DNA from: Mermis nigrescens | Taxonomy: Eukaryota; Nematoda; Enoplea; Mermithida; Mermithidae | DNA length: 64,000 nt | Assembly (NCBI GenBank): GCA_036768485.1 | Contig: JAVLUZ010000145.1 | Location: 664,202-728,201, forward strand | Reading direction: 5' to 3' | Part shown: positions 14,401 through 24,284 of the stretch, piece after piece | Layout: each line of letters begins with the position of its first letter | How positions within the stretch are numbered: position 1 is the stretch's first letter | The notes under the pieces: model-generated | The model's input: only the letters and a program-made list of their open reading frames with translations | Databases searched by the model: none | Told to the model about the DNA's origin: nothing | Position numbers and translations under genes: made by a program

Positions 14401-17400
14401 TGTACATGTACAGAGATGGTCCCTGAAAGTTTTTGTACATTTTGTACACGCAAATTTTTGGATACTATGATATAGTACGGTAGCGACTTAAGTGTGGTAA
14501 AAACAGAGTTGTTCGACCTTTGGTAGTGTATTTTGGCTAATTCCTGGTTTAATGAGGGCAAAAATCATTAAGAATGGTCTTTAAAAGGCGTGAAGTGCTG
14601 AAAAATTTGACATTTTTTCTTCCAGAATGCGATTTCTGCTATTATAAAGATATAAAGGACACACAATTACTCATTTCGGCGCAAAGCTCCGAAAAATTTA
14701 TTTGCTATTTATACTATTCTCCTATGTACCAAAAAATAAATGCTATACACCCCCGAAAAAAGGCTCAACCCCGACTCGAAAAATCTTGCCTCCGGTCGGT
14801 GGTCGTGGTCGGGGTTTAGGCCGGGCTTTTTCGGGGTCGGGGTCCCCGTACGGTCATTGACAATCATATATATTCATGGAATAAATCCGGCATCAATCTG
14901 CTAAGGGCGGTATGACAGAATGCGGAATAACGCTATTCCAGGATAAAACAGTGGAATAAGAGGGCGAATAAAATATTTCGGTATTATAGAACGAGGAGTA
15001 AAGTGTGTTTTTCCAGGAATAGAGTTAGCATGACAGAACGCGGAATAGCGCCTTTCCAGGCGCTAATCTCAGTATAAAACGGCGGAACTAAAATAAGCGG
15101 TATGACAGAAAGCGGTTTAAGTTATCTCGGGAATAAAAACGGTTGCTTTTACTCCGCCATTTTACACCTGGTCACAGCAGGTATAATACAGCGGAATAGT
15201 AGTAAAAATCGCCTCTAATGCGATTTTAAAAGAAGTAAATGTGTTAGAAAATTTTTAATTGGATAGGTTATTGATTCCTCTTTATGTAGAAATTTTATAT
15301 GTATTGTTGCTCTCGTACAGAAAATTTTCTAGTTGCACGTTTGCCCCTTGAGTGCGGCTCGTCTTGTTGAGCTCTTGACAAAAATGATTTTTGATGATTT
15401 TTCGATCATGCATAATTCAACACCTCTAGTGAAGTGATTTTAAAAAAATTAATGCAGTAGGTAGTGTGTATAATCAACAAGTTGACAGCAAGATTCGCAA
15501 ACGAGTACCTACTTACACAAAAAAGTATTTTTTCATTACGTTTGTATTTACGTCGTATGTTTTCAAACTAATTCGTACGTGACTACAGTATGCAGCATGC
15601 GTTGGACATCCAACTTATACACAAAACCTATGGAATGCGTAACTTAATCCTGGGATAGATACAGTTATCCCAGGAACAGCTATTCCTCGCGTATCTCGCC
15701 TTCTGTTACCAAATATTCTTATTCCTAGAATAGCTTATTCCGTCCCCTAACCCAGGAATAGCTATCACGAGAATAAGTTTTATTACGAGAATAGCTATTC
15801 CCTGAATAGGGCTTATCTCAAGAAAAACTTATTCGGCGTTCTGTCATACGGCCCTGAGAGTTCTGCCAATTAAATTAAGCTTGACATGCATTAAGTCTCA
15901 AATGATAGTTATAGCGATATTTTGAAAATTATTACTTTGTATATATACTTAAGGGTGAAGTTTGCATTGGCAGTCATGTAACAAAGCGTTAAGTTGACAT
16001 ACATAAACTGCAGCTCAAATTTTCGATAAGTGGTATTCAGCTATTTGGGATGAGAATAAATGACATTCGATTTTTGTTCAAAAATAACAAACGAATAAGC
16101 TAAAATTGCTTTAAAATGCCAGTTGTTGCCGGAAATCGGGAGGGGGGGTAAAGATCTTGATCTTTGGGCGGATGAGGGGGTGATCGACTTTGGTTGGGTC
16201 TTGGGGGTGGTGGGCAGAAATGCACCGCATGGAAATTCTGGAGGGGCTGAAATTTCAATGTTCTTTTTTTGGCCCAAAAATGGTGGATACGCGTCAAAAA
16301 CATCTGATTTTAGCGTTTTTGACGATGCTCTATCTTTCTAAAGCGCAAAAGCATAAGGAATTTCTCAAAAAAGTCGCACAAATTGAACAATATATAGGTC
16401 AAAACATGAGATGGCGCGAAGCGCCGAAATTTTGACACTTTTGAGCAAATATATAGATAACGATGCTTAAAAAACAATTTTTTTGCGAATTTTGAGGGAA
16501 ATTTTGGAGACTTCTTAAAAATCGTCAATTCTGGAGGAAAAAGGGGGATTTCTGCGGGGGTGAAAATTTTTCTAGGCGCTTGAAACCCCTTTTTGAACCC
16601 CCTAAGATGATGTATGATGGTGAGGTATCCCGTCCCAGATGTTGCATGTTAGTTTGATATGCACAATTCGTACTGGCCAGTCAGTGTGAAACATAATGGT
16701 ATCCTTTTACGCTTTCGGTTACTTGTAAACTGTTTTTTTCGGTTTTTTTGTATGGCATATATCTAAATGAATTAGCTTAAGGACAATTAACGAATAAATT
16801 GATTGATATATCGAGATATTGCAAGTTACTGCATCATTACTACTACACAATTTTATCTAAAATTTGATTTATTCTTAATAAATACTTGTGCCAGGTAAAA
16901 ACTTAAGTGCATATCAGCGTTCTGTCGATTATTTTTGAAATTTTTTGTTGATTCTTGCTACAGAGAGTCAAATAATTACGTCGCGTTGAAAGTGATAGAT
17001 AAGACGAAGTGTAACGGCAAAGTAAGTTCTTATTCATATGCTCTTGCTTTTACGCATATTCGTATAAAACCCTTTTTTAGTACGAAATGGTTGAAAGCGA
17101 AGTGGCCATAATGAGACGGCTCCGACACCCTCATATTGTAGAATTGATGGATTTTTTCGATTTAGATGAACAATTTTTTCTTGTCATGGAATGTGTGAAG
17201 GTAAATCAGCGTGTGTATATAATATTGGTTTAAATTAGCAACTGCAGTAATCATGGTGAACATCTGGAGTTCGAAGTATCAAACACGTTATTTTACCATT
17301 TTGTCGAAAGTTACTCAACGATTTACCATTATAAACCAGTGTGCATTTCATGTGGCGTGTAGCCAAATCAAAAAATTATATTAAATTGATTACTCGCGTA

Positions 17401-18901
17401 AATTTCTCTAAGATTCTTTTAAATTAACACTAGAACGTTATTAACTAAGAAATAGCATTTTTATGCTTTTCTGCCGCAGGGTGGCGATTTGTTTGATACA
17501 CTTATATCAATCAGACATTATTCTGAACCTGAAGCGGCCTTACTGATGCAAAATTTGCTATCCGCCTTAGAATATTTGCACGAAAGACAAATCGTACATA
17601 GAGATGTTAAGCCAGAAAATCTACTGGTAAGCCGCTTGCGAAAAAATGATAATGAGTTAAATTTACCGTGTATTTGAATTCATATTAACTGCGTGTTTGA
17701 TGCATGTAGAATCTGATAGAACTGAAAGAAATTTTCAGTTTTTTAGGATATGTGTATATGAATTAATACTTTACAACAGCATAATATCAGTACAATGTCA
17801 TGCCTCCGTATGCGTTTACCATACCACACAACTTACAGCGCACATGGGCATGAGGGGGGTGAGAGGGGGTATTATTACCCCTAACTAAGGTTTTGGAAAA
17901 TCAAGTACTGTTAAGCGATTTTGAGAAAACAAAAAGTTCTGCAAGACAATTTTTAAGCTTACTGCAGAAAAAGGCCTACAACTCTACCTAAAAACGGTAA
18001 AAATATTAGAATTTTCCGGCGCTTCGCGCCGTATCGATAATATCTTGTATTTTTAATCACTAGAAACCATAAATTGGCAAAACTTTACTAATAAGAGTAA
18101 TAAAAACCCAACCGCACAAGCGTACATAACGTGCTAACTGTACTATATTATAGCAGATATCCTAAAATTTACGATTACAAAATGTGCATTGACTTTTGGG
18201 GACCGTCTTTTTACATGTACAAAAAGACCTTGTACGAAAAACAATGACCATAATCTACTATATGTATGACCATCCGTGAATTTCACCCCCTCCCCCTATG
18301 GCCCTCTCTACCTTGCCCATGTATAACCTACGGAAACATAACTTATAATTACAATATAATGTCGTCTGTAATATACGAGTACTTTGAGGTTGCACTACTA
18401 CATGCATTCACTTTTCAAACATGCCAAAAACTTGTTCGGACGCTTCATTGTCGTCGTTCTTTGTATGTATGTAAGTTGACCGAATTTCATAGAGAGAAAC
18501 AGAATTATGTAGACGTGTAGAACTTTTATTGTGCAGACTTGTATGCTATGTACGTTTCTACTTTTCCTGTACCACACATATGCATCTAGCTTGAAATAGA
18601 CTTCTGTGCAAATAACCTACATTACTCACTCAGCTTAAAAATTGTTTGCGATTAAATTCTCGCTGTTATGTTTAATTTAAGGTTTACGAAAACGCATTGG
18701 GTAGAAATCAAATGAAATTAGCAGATTTTGGGCTCGCCACCCATTGCCATGTTAGTCTGTATACAATATGCGGAACACCAACTTATGTAGCGCCGGAGAT
18801 TCTTACGGAAAACGGGTAAAAATCGACAATTTTGTTTTATTTGTGGTTGGCACTTCACGAAAACTTAAATTACCCAGTACAGGTACTCTGGACTTCCGTA
18901 A
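2108..18901 (+). CDS. DCLK: Doublecortin-like serine/threonine kinase (DCLK / zyg-8 type), C-lobe missing
   Basis: The predicted protein would bind microtubules through two DCX domains and phosphorylate Ser/Thr through a CaMK-group kinase domain. Exons are 2108-2363, 5228-5433, 6901-7203, 8076-8172, 9534-9653, 10777-10859, 12876-12918, 12983-13097, 16964-17021, 17081-17200, 17480-17626 and 18682-18815. All have GT-AG boundaries and compatible phases, giving about 561 residues. DCX1 is at about 70-156, DCX2 at about 197-285, then a basic/Ser-rich linker, and the kinase from about 388. The Gly loop, VALK lysine, alpha-C Glu, HRD, DFG and APE are all present. The start is the first ATG after an in-frame stop. 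Nothing encoding the kinase C-lobe is visible before the next gene; a candidate exon at 18883 reads a few residues and stops at 18899-18901. Introns are full of MITEs. Identity is secure; the 3' end is not. Confidence 0.93.
2962..3348 (+). mobile_element. Family A MITE
   Basis: It begins CATACATGCACAGCATGGG and ends CAAGATCATATATG, with the family A interior (GCGTCAGAAACAT, CTAGAGCACAAAA, GGCGCAAAGCGCC). The 8-bp flanks match only partly, perhaps because another repeat joins the right end. It lies in DCLK intron 1. Confidence 0.8.
3351..3460. repeat. GGCCGA-rich short repeat tract
   Basis: CCTCGGCCGAGGCCGAGGC and variants repeat over about 100 bp. The pattern resembles the short subterminal repeats of the hAT-like elements in this window, so this may be one end of such an element whose partner end is lost. 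It is intronic. Confidence 0.45.
3461..4129. other. DCLK intron 1, no recognisable feature
   Basis: AT-rich intronic DNA. A stretch near 3790-3900 (TTTCACCCCCTTG...) resembles repeat debris, but no ends or TSD could be placed. Confidence 0.4.
4130..4727. mobile_element. hAT-like non-autonomous element, 598 bp
   Basis: The terminal inverted repeats are CAGGGGCGTAACCAG and CTGGTTACACCTCTG. An exact 8-bp TSD, AAAACGGT, lies at 4122-4129 and 4728-4735. The interior is non-coding and carries two GCGC-type hairpin motifs. The 8-bp TSD and CAGGG terminus fit the hAT superfamily. It lies in DCLK intron 1. Confidence 0.9.
4832..4900 (+). mobile_element. Family J MITE fragment
   Basis: CACACCTGGGCAATGCC and the following sequence match the left end of the complete family J element at 53536. 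The rest of the element is absent. Confidence 0.55.
5898..6290 (+). mobile_element. Family E MITE
   Basis: The ends are CGTACATGCAC and CAATGCTATG. The interior (GACAGCCAGACAGGTACTG, GACGGAACATTTTTTTGCAT, later ATTTCACTCCCTCTGC) matches the element at 26183-26868. No clear TSD is left. It lies in DCLK intron 2. Confidence 0.6.
6480..6760 (+). mobile_element. Family F repeat fragment
   Basis: This stretch carries the family F signature: TTTTTTTGTATTGGGCAAAG, CCCGATGTACGAAG, TTTGTACATGTACAAAGA and TTTTGGGAAGACAAAAACTG. It is shared with 10942-12035, 14380-14710 (inverted) and 26869-26965. The ends are not resolvable. Confidence 0.6.
6901..8172 (+). CDS. DCLK: DCLK exons 3-4: DCX domain 2
   Basis: Exon 3 (6901-7203) follows the acceptor CGACATGCAG in phase 0. 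After a basic linker it reads [20 protein letters not shown], then SFEQVLSDV and [12 protein letters not shown], typical of a second DCX domain. Exon 4 (8076-8172) continues [21 protein letters not shown], the conserved C-terminal part of that domain. It ends in phase 1 before GTGATT. Domain 2 in this family regulates tubulin-lattice binding and partner contacts. An hAT-like element begins only 13 bp after the exon 3 donor. Confidence 0.95.
7217..7579. mobile_element. hAT-like element, 363 bp
   Basis: The ends are TAGGGCCGTATTTAGG and CCTAGATTCGGGCCTG (inverted repeats). The flanks TATATGTG and CATATGTA match at 6 of 8 positions. It starts 13 bp after the exon 3 splice donor, so it lies close to the U1-binding site of a constitutive exon. 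Confidence 0.7.
7595..7905 (+). mobile_element. Degraded family A MITE
   Basis: The family A interior is recognisable (GGGAATTCTGGGGGAGG, ...GTGGATGCGCATC, TCTAGAGCGTAAAAAC, GGCGCGAAGCGC), but both ends have diverged. It lies in DCLK intron 3. Confidence 0.55.
8239..8580 (+). mobile_element. Degraded family A MITE
   Basis: It starts CAGACACGCACAATAGC and ends CCCTAAGATCATGCATT. The interior follows family A. The left end lies 66 bp after the exon 4 donor. No TSD is left. Confidence 0.6.
8705..8938 (+). mobile_element. Family C MITE, 234 bp
   Basis: The ends are CACACATGTAACGGC and CCCTGTGACATGTATG. An exact 8-bp TSD, GAGTATGG, lies at 8697-8704 and 8939-8946. The core contains GACCTTCAATTTTTGC and AAAAACGGCCAAAAA. 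It lies in DCLK intron 4. Confidence 0.92.
8947..9533. other. DCLK intron 4, no feature seen
   Basis: AT-rich intron with no element ends. It finishes in the acceptor AAATTTCAG before exon 5. Short ORFs here read poorly in every frame and are not supported. Confidence 0.4.
9534..12918 (+). CDS. DCLK: DCLK exons 5-7: inter-domain linker
   Basis: Exons 9534-9653, 10777-10859 and 12876-12918 join in phase and encode the region between DCX2 and the kinase. Visible stretches are basic and Ser/Asn/Gly-rich, for example [33 protein letters not shown] and [12 protein letters not shown]. In DCLK proteins this linker is typically disordered, phosphorylated and proteolytically cut; that is family knowledge and is not visible here. 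The introns carry G- and F-family elements. Confidence 0.85.
9859..10370 (+). mobile_element. Family G MITE, 512 bp
   Basis: It begins CATAGTTTCCCAAGGTCC and ends GGGGACGTATG. The flanks CCTCATGA and CCTCTTGG match at 6 of 8 positions. It is homologous to 48413-48867, which has a perfect TSD. The interior has CAAAATCGTCTGACAGTGA and a GCGC hairpin motif. Confidence 0.75.
10942..12035 (+). mobile_element. Family F element with internal tandem repeat
   Basis: It starts CATATATGTGCC and ends GTACTTGTATC. An exact 8-bp TSD, ATAGCAGG, lies at 10934-10941 and 12036-12043. The interior contains about two tandem copies of a 350-380 bp unit (AAAGATTTTTGGGAAGACAAAA, then GGCGCTTCGCGCC twice per unit, then ACCCAGAAATTAGCTAAAAT). 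It is non-coding and lies in DCLK intron 6. Confidence 0.85.
12513..12692 (-). mobile_element. Family C MITE, degraded
   Basis: This is a reverse-complement copy of the element at 8705: GGTAACAGGGAGGATTAGGG, CCCAAAGTTGGCTG and AAAAATTTCGAGCCC are recognisable. The ends have decayed. It lies in DCLK intron 6. Confidence 0.6.
12983..18815 (+). CDS. DCLK: DCLK exons 8-12: kinase domain to the APE motif
   Basis: Exons are 12983-13097, 16964-17021, 17081-17200, 17480-17626 and 18682-18815. The reading contains, in order, IGDGNFAVV (Gly loop), YVALKVIDK (ATP-anchoring Lys), [18 protein letters not shown] (alpha-C Glu), LVMECVKGGDLFD (hinge), [12 protein letters not shown] (catalytic loop), KLADFGLA (Mg loop) and [12 protein letters not shown] (activation segment end). 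Every catalytic residue is intact, so the N-lobe and active site are under constraint. The last exon ends in phase 2 after ENG. Subdomains IX-XI, needed for a folded C-lobe, are not visible downstream. Confidence 0.95.
13133..13536 (-). mobile_element. Family A MITE, inverted
   Basis: It reads AATACATGATCTTGGGG at the left and GAATTCCTATGCTGTGCATGTAAG at the right, the reverse complement of family A. It begins 35 bp after the exon 8 donor. The TSD is not recognisable. Confidence 0.75.
13602..14859. mobile_element. hAT-like element with GGGGTC subterminal repeats, 1258 bp
   Basis: The ends are CAGTGATCGTACGGGGTC and GGTCCCCGTACGGTCATTG. An exact 8-bp TSD, ACAATCAT, lies at 13594-13601 and 14860-14867. 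Tracts of GGTCGGGGTCGGGGTC sit just inside both ends. The interior has no transposase and holds other repeats: a CAGTGGCGGATCTAGG terminus at 13938 and inverted family F sequence at 14380-14710. The same terminus recurs at 43680 and 49610. Confidence 0.9.
14903..15855. mobile_element. hAT-like element with GGAATA subterminal repeats, 953 bp
   Basis: The terminal inverted repeats AAGGGCGGTATGACAGAATG and TTCTGTCATACGGCCCTG bound the element. Subterminal GGAATA(A/G)/TATTCC motifs repeat many times at both ends. No exact TSD was found. It lies in the long DCLK intron 8. Confidence 0.7.
16215..16615 (+). mobile_element. Family A MITE
   Basis: It begins CAGAAATGCACCGCATGG and ends AAGATGATGTATG. 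The flanks GTGGTGGG and ATGGTGAG match at 6 of 8. A clean GGCGCGAAGCGCC hairpin lies at 16413. It lies in DCLK intron 8. Confidence 0.8.
17839..18268 (-). mobile_element. Family F-like MITE in DCLK intron 11
   Basis: The left end is CGCACATGGGCATGAGGGG and the right end CTACTATATGTATG. The interior has GGCGCTTCGCGCC and TTTACATGTACAAAAAGAC in family F order. The TSD is weak. Confidence 0.55.
18883..18901 (+). CDS. DCLK: Possible DCLK terminal exon with early stop
   Basis: After the acceptor CCCAGTACAG the sequence continues exon 12 in the correct phase (GG|G) and reads G-Y-S-G-L-P, then TAA. A GY pair at this position is usual in DCLK kinases, but the expected D-x-W-A and the rest of the C-lobe do not follow. 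It could be a decayed exon, a truncated isoform end or a chance match. Confidence 0.3.
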
Positions 18902-18938
18902 TGGCTGTCGTCTTAAAATAATCTGAAACACTTATCTT

Positions 18939-19163
18939 CACACATTTAACAGGGTGAATGGGTATCCCCCACCTAAAATTGGTTGTTCCCTTGTCCCCTC
19001 ACACCCAGAAAATTTGTAGCCCAGATTTTCAGAAAAAAATTAATTTTTTTAGCCGTCTTTTCGGCGTTTGGCCTTTTTTGGCCTAAAATTGAAGGTCATA
19101 TAACCCTCTCCCTAAAAATGGCCGGGGAACCCTCACCCAAAATTTCGAGCCGTCATATGTATG
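18939..19163 (-). mobile_element. Family C MITE, inverted
   Basis: It starts CACACATTTAACAGGG and ends GCCGTCATATGTATG, the reverse complement of family C. The flanks CTTATCTT and TTTATTTT match at 5 of 8. It inserted directly downstream of the last kinase sequence that can be read. Confidence 0.7.
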
Positions 19164-19599
19164 TTTATTTTACATTTACATACATATCTACCCAAATCAA
19201 GCATTATAATTGTTTTGGAATATGTTACCTCTAATAACTTTCATTCGAAACGTTCTAGCTAAAGTCACTAAGCATGCATTATTTGCGATGATATGTTTTA
19301 TCCGTCTTAATTTACTCGCATTTAGCATCATCAGTCAGTACACTTATTGTTTACAACTATAGTTTTTAGAGTGTTGTTCACCTCTGAAAATTTTTTTGGC
19401 CTTTTTATCATCCTCAGCTCAATTTCGCAGATTTTTAAAGGACAAGACAACGCAAAAAATTGACCTTATTATGGAAAATTTCTACCCTATACTTTACATA
19501 AGTCCAATTAAGCAGCCTTTTTACAAATAAACAATGAAATAATTTATTATATCTGTCAAATAGTGCGTGAAAATTTTGGCCTTTTTATCTTTTAAAACA

Positions 19600-21060
19600 T
19601 TATCAAACATTACATCTGGCACGAAGCGCCAAATAATCTTGACCTTCTATCATCTTAAGCTCAATATGATCGCTTTTCAAAGATACGAGTATACAAGCAG
19701 TACCGAAACTTATTACCGTTCTCGCCACAAAATTTGCAGCCTTAATCATCCTTAAACTTCGCTTAGGTTTGTAACTGCTTCTTTCATGCGAAACGGGAAA
19801 TAAGAATATTAAATCTAGCAGAAATGTTGATACTTTCCCATTTCAGCTCAATTTTAGGAATTTATCGAAACAGACTTATGAATAAATTAGTAACGTTGGC
19901 ATTATTAATGGAAAATTATGGAATTTTCATCACCTTCGACTTAATTTTGAGAAAGACAAAATTCTGGTATTTAGATTTTTGTCCTCTGAAATTTTGTGCC
20001 AGCTGTAAACATACATGCACAGCATGGGAATTCTGGGGGGTTAAAACCTAAAGTGCCTTTTTCGGGCCCAAAAATGGCCGGTACGCGTTAAAAAACATCG
20101 TTCTTTGGCGTTTCTGACGATACTCTATCCTTCTAGAGCATAAAATCATGAAAAAAATTCGAAAAAGTCGAATAAATTGACCAATATATCGCTTAAAACA
20201 TGAATATATGGCGCGAAGCGCCGAAAATTTGGCGATTTTGAGCAAATAGATAGCCAAAAACCCTTAAAAATACACTTTTTCTACCAATTTTCAGGTAAGT
20301 TTAGGAAACTTTTGAAAAATCGCCCATTCTGGGGGGTGAAAAATTTTTTGCAGGGGGTGAAAAATGATTCTGCGGGGGTTGAAAACCCCCCAGATCATGT
20401 ATGGCTGTAAAACTTTGACCTAGTACAAAAATATATTCGACTAAACGTCTGTCGACGAGCTCCATATAATGGCGAATGAAAATATTCAAAAAAATTTAAA
20501 ATTTGTGATTCGAGAAACGTTTTATCATTTTTACTCTTTCAAACTCAATTTTGCAGCCTTTGAAGACAAATAGTGCAAAAACGGGCGTATTATAAAACTG
20601 GCGGAACCTTTTTGACGTTCTGATCTCCTCAAGCTGAATTTTGAAGCTTTCCTAATGGAGAGAGCGCTTAAATTATATCTGGCGCGAAGCGCCAAAACAT
20701 TTCTACATTTTTATCTTTTTAAACTCAAATTTGCAGGTTTCTGGATATAAACAATGCAGTAATTATGCCTGGCGCGAATCGCCGAAAATTTTCGAAAGTT
20801 CTATCATTTTACCTAAATTTTGCAACTTTCTAAACAGCAATACAGTAATTATAGTTTGCGCGAAGCGCCGTAAATTTCCGATGTTTTTATCCTTTTGAGC
20901 TCAATTTTGCAGCTTTCTGAAGGTATGCAATAGAAATTATATCCGGCGCGAAGCGCTGGAAATTTTCGATGTATTTATCTTTTATGCTCACTTTTGCAGG
21001 TTTACAAATATAAGCTAAGCAGCATTTATATCTGGCGCAAAGTGGGCGTTTTTATGAAGC
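19600..21060 (+). repeat. Hairpin-bearing 86-91 bp tandem satellite
   Basis: Units near 20681, 20771, 20857, 20945 and 21036 are spaced 90, 86, 88 and 91 bp. Each has a GGCGCGAAGCGCC-type stem-loop followed by TTTTTATC, then CTCAATTTTGCAG and CAATNCAGTAATTAT. A MITE interrupts it at 20010-20403. Confidence 0.8.
20010..20403 (+). mobile_element. Family A MITE with proven empty site
   Basis: Its ends are CATACATGCACAGCATGGG and CAGATCATGTATG. The 8-bp TSD GCTGTAAA lies at 20002-20009 and 20404-20411. The paralogous locus at 28351-28358 has a single GCTGTAAA and no insert, so the boundaries are exact. The element inserted after the segmental duplication, or was lost cleanly from copy 2. Confidence 0.97.
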
Positions 21061-21828
21061 TGAATTTGACACATATCTAAAGATAAGAAATGTAGATATT
21101 ATCTTAAATCAATGTTTGACTTCAGTCTTGAATGCCAGCCGCAGTAGCAGCGGATATTACGCCCTGATACCTGCACCGATTGCATGCCTTTGTCCAGTGT
21201 TTTTATACAAGGTTCCTTTGTTCAAATGCAAAGACGGTCTCCGAAGTCTTTCATTTTATAGGTTTCCAAAGATAAAAAATACAGAATAGTTAATACGTCG
21301 TCTACTTTCGTTTGAAATCGATTTTAGCACAACATTTCTTCGAAAATTTTTTAAGTTTTTGACAATTTTGTGCGAAAAAATCATTAAATTTCGTTGACAT
21401 CAGTGAAAATCCAGCGCGAAGTACCGGAAAATTCGTGGATTTCTGGCGAAGGACGTTTAGAAGCTTGAATTACTGCTCGGTTTCCCGTATTTGTAGCGTT
21501 TAATGCGTAGCGTCAAAAATTTTTAAAAGTTGTACAATAAATGAAAATAGAATAAAAGTATGCTGAAATAGCTATCTGGCGCGAAGCGCCGAAAAATTTT
21601 CGACATTTATATACTTTTGCGCTCGATTTTGCACCTTTTTGTATGATAAAAATGCAGAAAATTTTATTTGCCAAAAGATTTCATCTATCGAAAACTGAAA
21701 TAAGCAAAAGGTGAGTTTTTTGAATAAATGGCGCCAAGCGCCGTAAATTTTAGTATTTTTACGCTGTGAAACGTCAAAGACATGTGTAGCTTTTTAGTTG
21801 AAAAGTCGGGAAAAAATTTTAGGAATGA

Positions 21829-24284
21829 ATGGTTGAGTGGTTGGTTCGTCAGTTGGCTGGTCGGTTGATTAAATGATTGATCGGTTGCTTAGTTGGTTGA
21901 TTGATTGACTGGTTTAATGGTTGACTAATTGATTGATTGACTGGTTGGTTTGTTGGCTGGGTGGCTGGTTGATTGGTCGGTTAGATGGTTGATTGATCTG
22001 ATGATTCGTCATTTGGTCGGTTGGTCATTAAATGGGTTGGCTTGTCAGTTTATCAGCAGACTGGTTGGTTAGTTCGTTCATTGGCTGAGTGATTGATTTG
22101 TGAGTTGGTTGATCAGTCGGTTATGCATTGATTGGCTAATTGGTTGGTTGGCCAGATAGTTGTTTGAGCAGTTTAGTTGGGTGGTAGGTTGGCCGGTTAG
22201 TTGTTTAATTGGCTAGTTGGTTGGTTGATTGGCCTATTGTTTTGTTGTTTGGTTGGCCATATGATTGGTTGGTTGTTTACTTGGTTGTTTGGTTAGCTGG
22301 TTGGTCACTTAATTGGTTGGTTGGTTATTCGGTTGGCTAGTTGGCTGGCCGGTTGGTTGGCTGTTTGATTGGTTGGTTGGCTAGTTGGTTGGTCGGTTGG
22401 CTAGTTAATTGGTTGGTTGGCTGGTTGGTTGGTTGGTTGGCCTCTTAGTTGGTCGGTCAGCTGGTTGGTTGATTGACTAGTTAGTTGCTCTGTTGGCCGG
22501 TTGGTTGGTTGGCCAGTAAGTTGGGGTGTTGGCTCATTAGTTTATTGATTGGTTGGTGGTGTGTTGGTTGGTTGGTTGGCAAATGTGTTGGTTGGTTAAT
22601 TGATTGGGTATATAGTTGGTTGTTTGGTTGGCCGGTTGGCTGGTTGGTTGGTTGGTTGATTAGTTGGTTGGTTGATTGGTTGGTTGGCTACTCAAATGGT
22701 TGGTTGGCCGGTTAGTTGGTTTGTTGGTTGGTTGGTTGTTTGGTTGGCCGGTTGGTTAGTTGGTTGCTGGTTGGTTGGTTGGCTTATTGGATGGTTGGCT
22801 AGTTAAATGGTTGGTTGGCCGGTTTTTTGCTGGCTTGGTTGGATGGCCAGTTAGTTAGTTGGTTGCTTGCTTGCTTGGTTGGCCAGTTGATTGGTTGGTT
22901 GGTTGGTTGGTTGGCTAGTTGGTTGGCTAGTTCCTTGGTTGGCTGATTGATTGGTTAGTCGGTTGGTTAGTTGGTTGAAGGGTTGGTTGGTTGGCTGGTT
23001 GGTTAATTGGTTGGTTGTTGATTGGTTTGTGCTTGGTTGGCTGGTTAATTAATTGGTTAGTTGGTTGGCTGTTTAGTTTGCTATTGGTTGACCAATTGGT
23101 TGGTTGGTTGGCTGATTAGTTAGTTAGCTAGTTGGTTAGTTGGTTGGTTGATTGATTGGTTGGTTACTTGGTTGGTTGGCTGCTTGGTTGGTTGGTGGGT
23201 TGGTTGGTTGGTTAGTTAGTTAGTTGGTTGGTTGGTTGGTTGGTTGGTTGGTTGGTTGGTTGGTTGGTTTGGTTGGTTGATAAGTTGGTTTATTGGTTGG
23301 CTGGTTGGTTGGTTAGTTTTTAGTTAAGTGGTGGGTTGATTGGTTGGCTGGTTCGTTGGTTGGTTGGTTGGTTGGTTGGTTGGCTGGTTATTTGGTTGGT
23401 TGGTTGGTTGGTTGGTTGTTAATTGTTTGGTGGTTGGTTGGTTGGTTAATTAATTGGTTAGTTGGTTGGCTGTTTAGTTTGCTATTGGTTGACCGGTTGG
23501 TTGGTTGGCTGATTAGTTAGTTAGCTAGTTAGTTAGTTGGTTGGTTGATTGATTGGTTGGTTGGTTGGTTGGTTGGTCGGTGGGTGGGTTGGTTGGTAAG
23601 TTGGTTGGTTGGTTGGTTGATTGGTTGCTTGGTTGGTTGGTTGGTTGGTTGGCTGGTTAGTTGGCTGGTTGATGGTTGGTTGGTTGGCTGGCTGGTTAGT
23701 TGGTTGGTTGGTTGGCTGGTTTGGTTGGTTAGTTGGTTGGTTGGTTGGTAAGTTGGTTGATCGGTTGGTTAGTTAGTTACTTAGTTGGTGCGTTGGTTAG
23801 TTGGTTGGTTGGTTGGTTAGTTGACTGGTTGGTTTGTTGGTTAGCTGGTTGGTTGTTTGGTTGGTTAGTTGATTGTTTGGTTGGTTGGTTGATAAGTTGG
23901 TTGATTGGTTGGCTGGTTGGTTAGTTAGTTTTTTAGTTAAGTGGTTGGTTGATTGGTTGGCTGGTTGGTTGGTTGGTTGGTTGGCTGGTTATTTGGTTGG
24001 TTGGTTGGTTGGTTGGTTGGCTGGCTGGTTGGTTGGTTAATTAGTTGGTTGGTTGATTGCTTGGTTGGTTGGTTGGTAAGTTGGTTGATCGGTTGGTTGG
24101 TTAGTTAGTTAGTTATAGTTAGTTGGTTGGTTGATTGGTTGGTTGGTAGGTTGGTTGTTTGGTTGGTTAGTTGGTTGTTTGGTTGGTTGGTTGATAAGTT
24201 GGTTGTATTGGTTGGCTGGTTGGTTAGTTAGTTATTTATTTGGTTGATTGGTTGGCTGACTGGTTGGTTGGTTGTTTAGTTGGA
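21829..24284 (+). repeat. GGTT tandem array, 2.5 kb
   Basis: Degenerate (GGTT)n with frequent GGCT, GATT, TAGT and CAGT variants; runs of pure GGTT reach dozens of bases. The G-rich strand is the plus strand throughout. It reads as Trp/Leu/Val/Gly in every frame, so the ORFs there are artefacts. Confidence 0.97.

Noticed and set aside
20681..21060. CRISPR-like regularly spaced palindromes
   Set aside because: Spacers are homologous to each other, units diverge gradually, no cas genes occur, and the DNA is eukaryotic. It is a satellite.
21829..24284. Trp/Leu/Gly-rich open frames that look like membrane proteins
   Set aside because: They are translations of (GGTT)n, open in all three forward frames, with no start context or homology.
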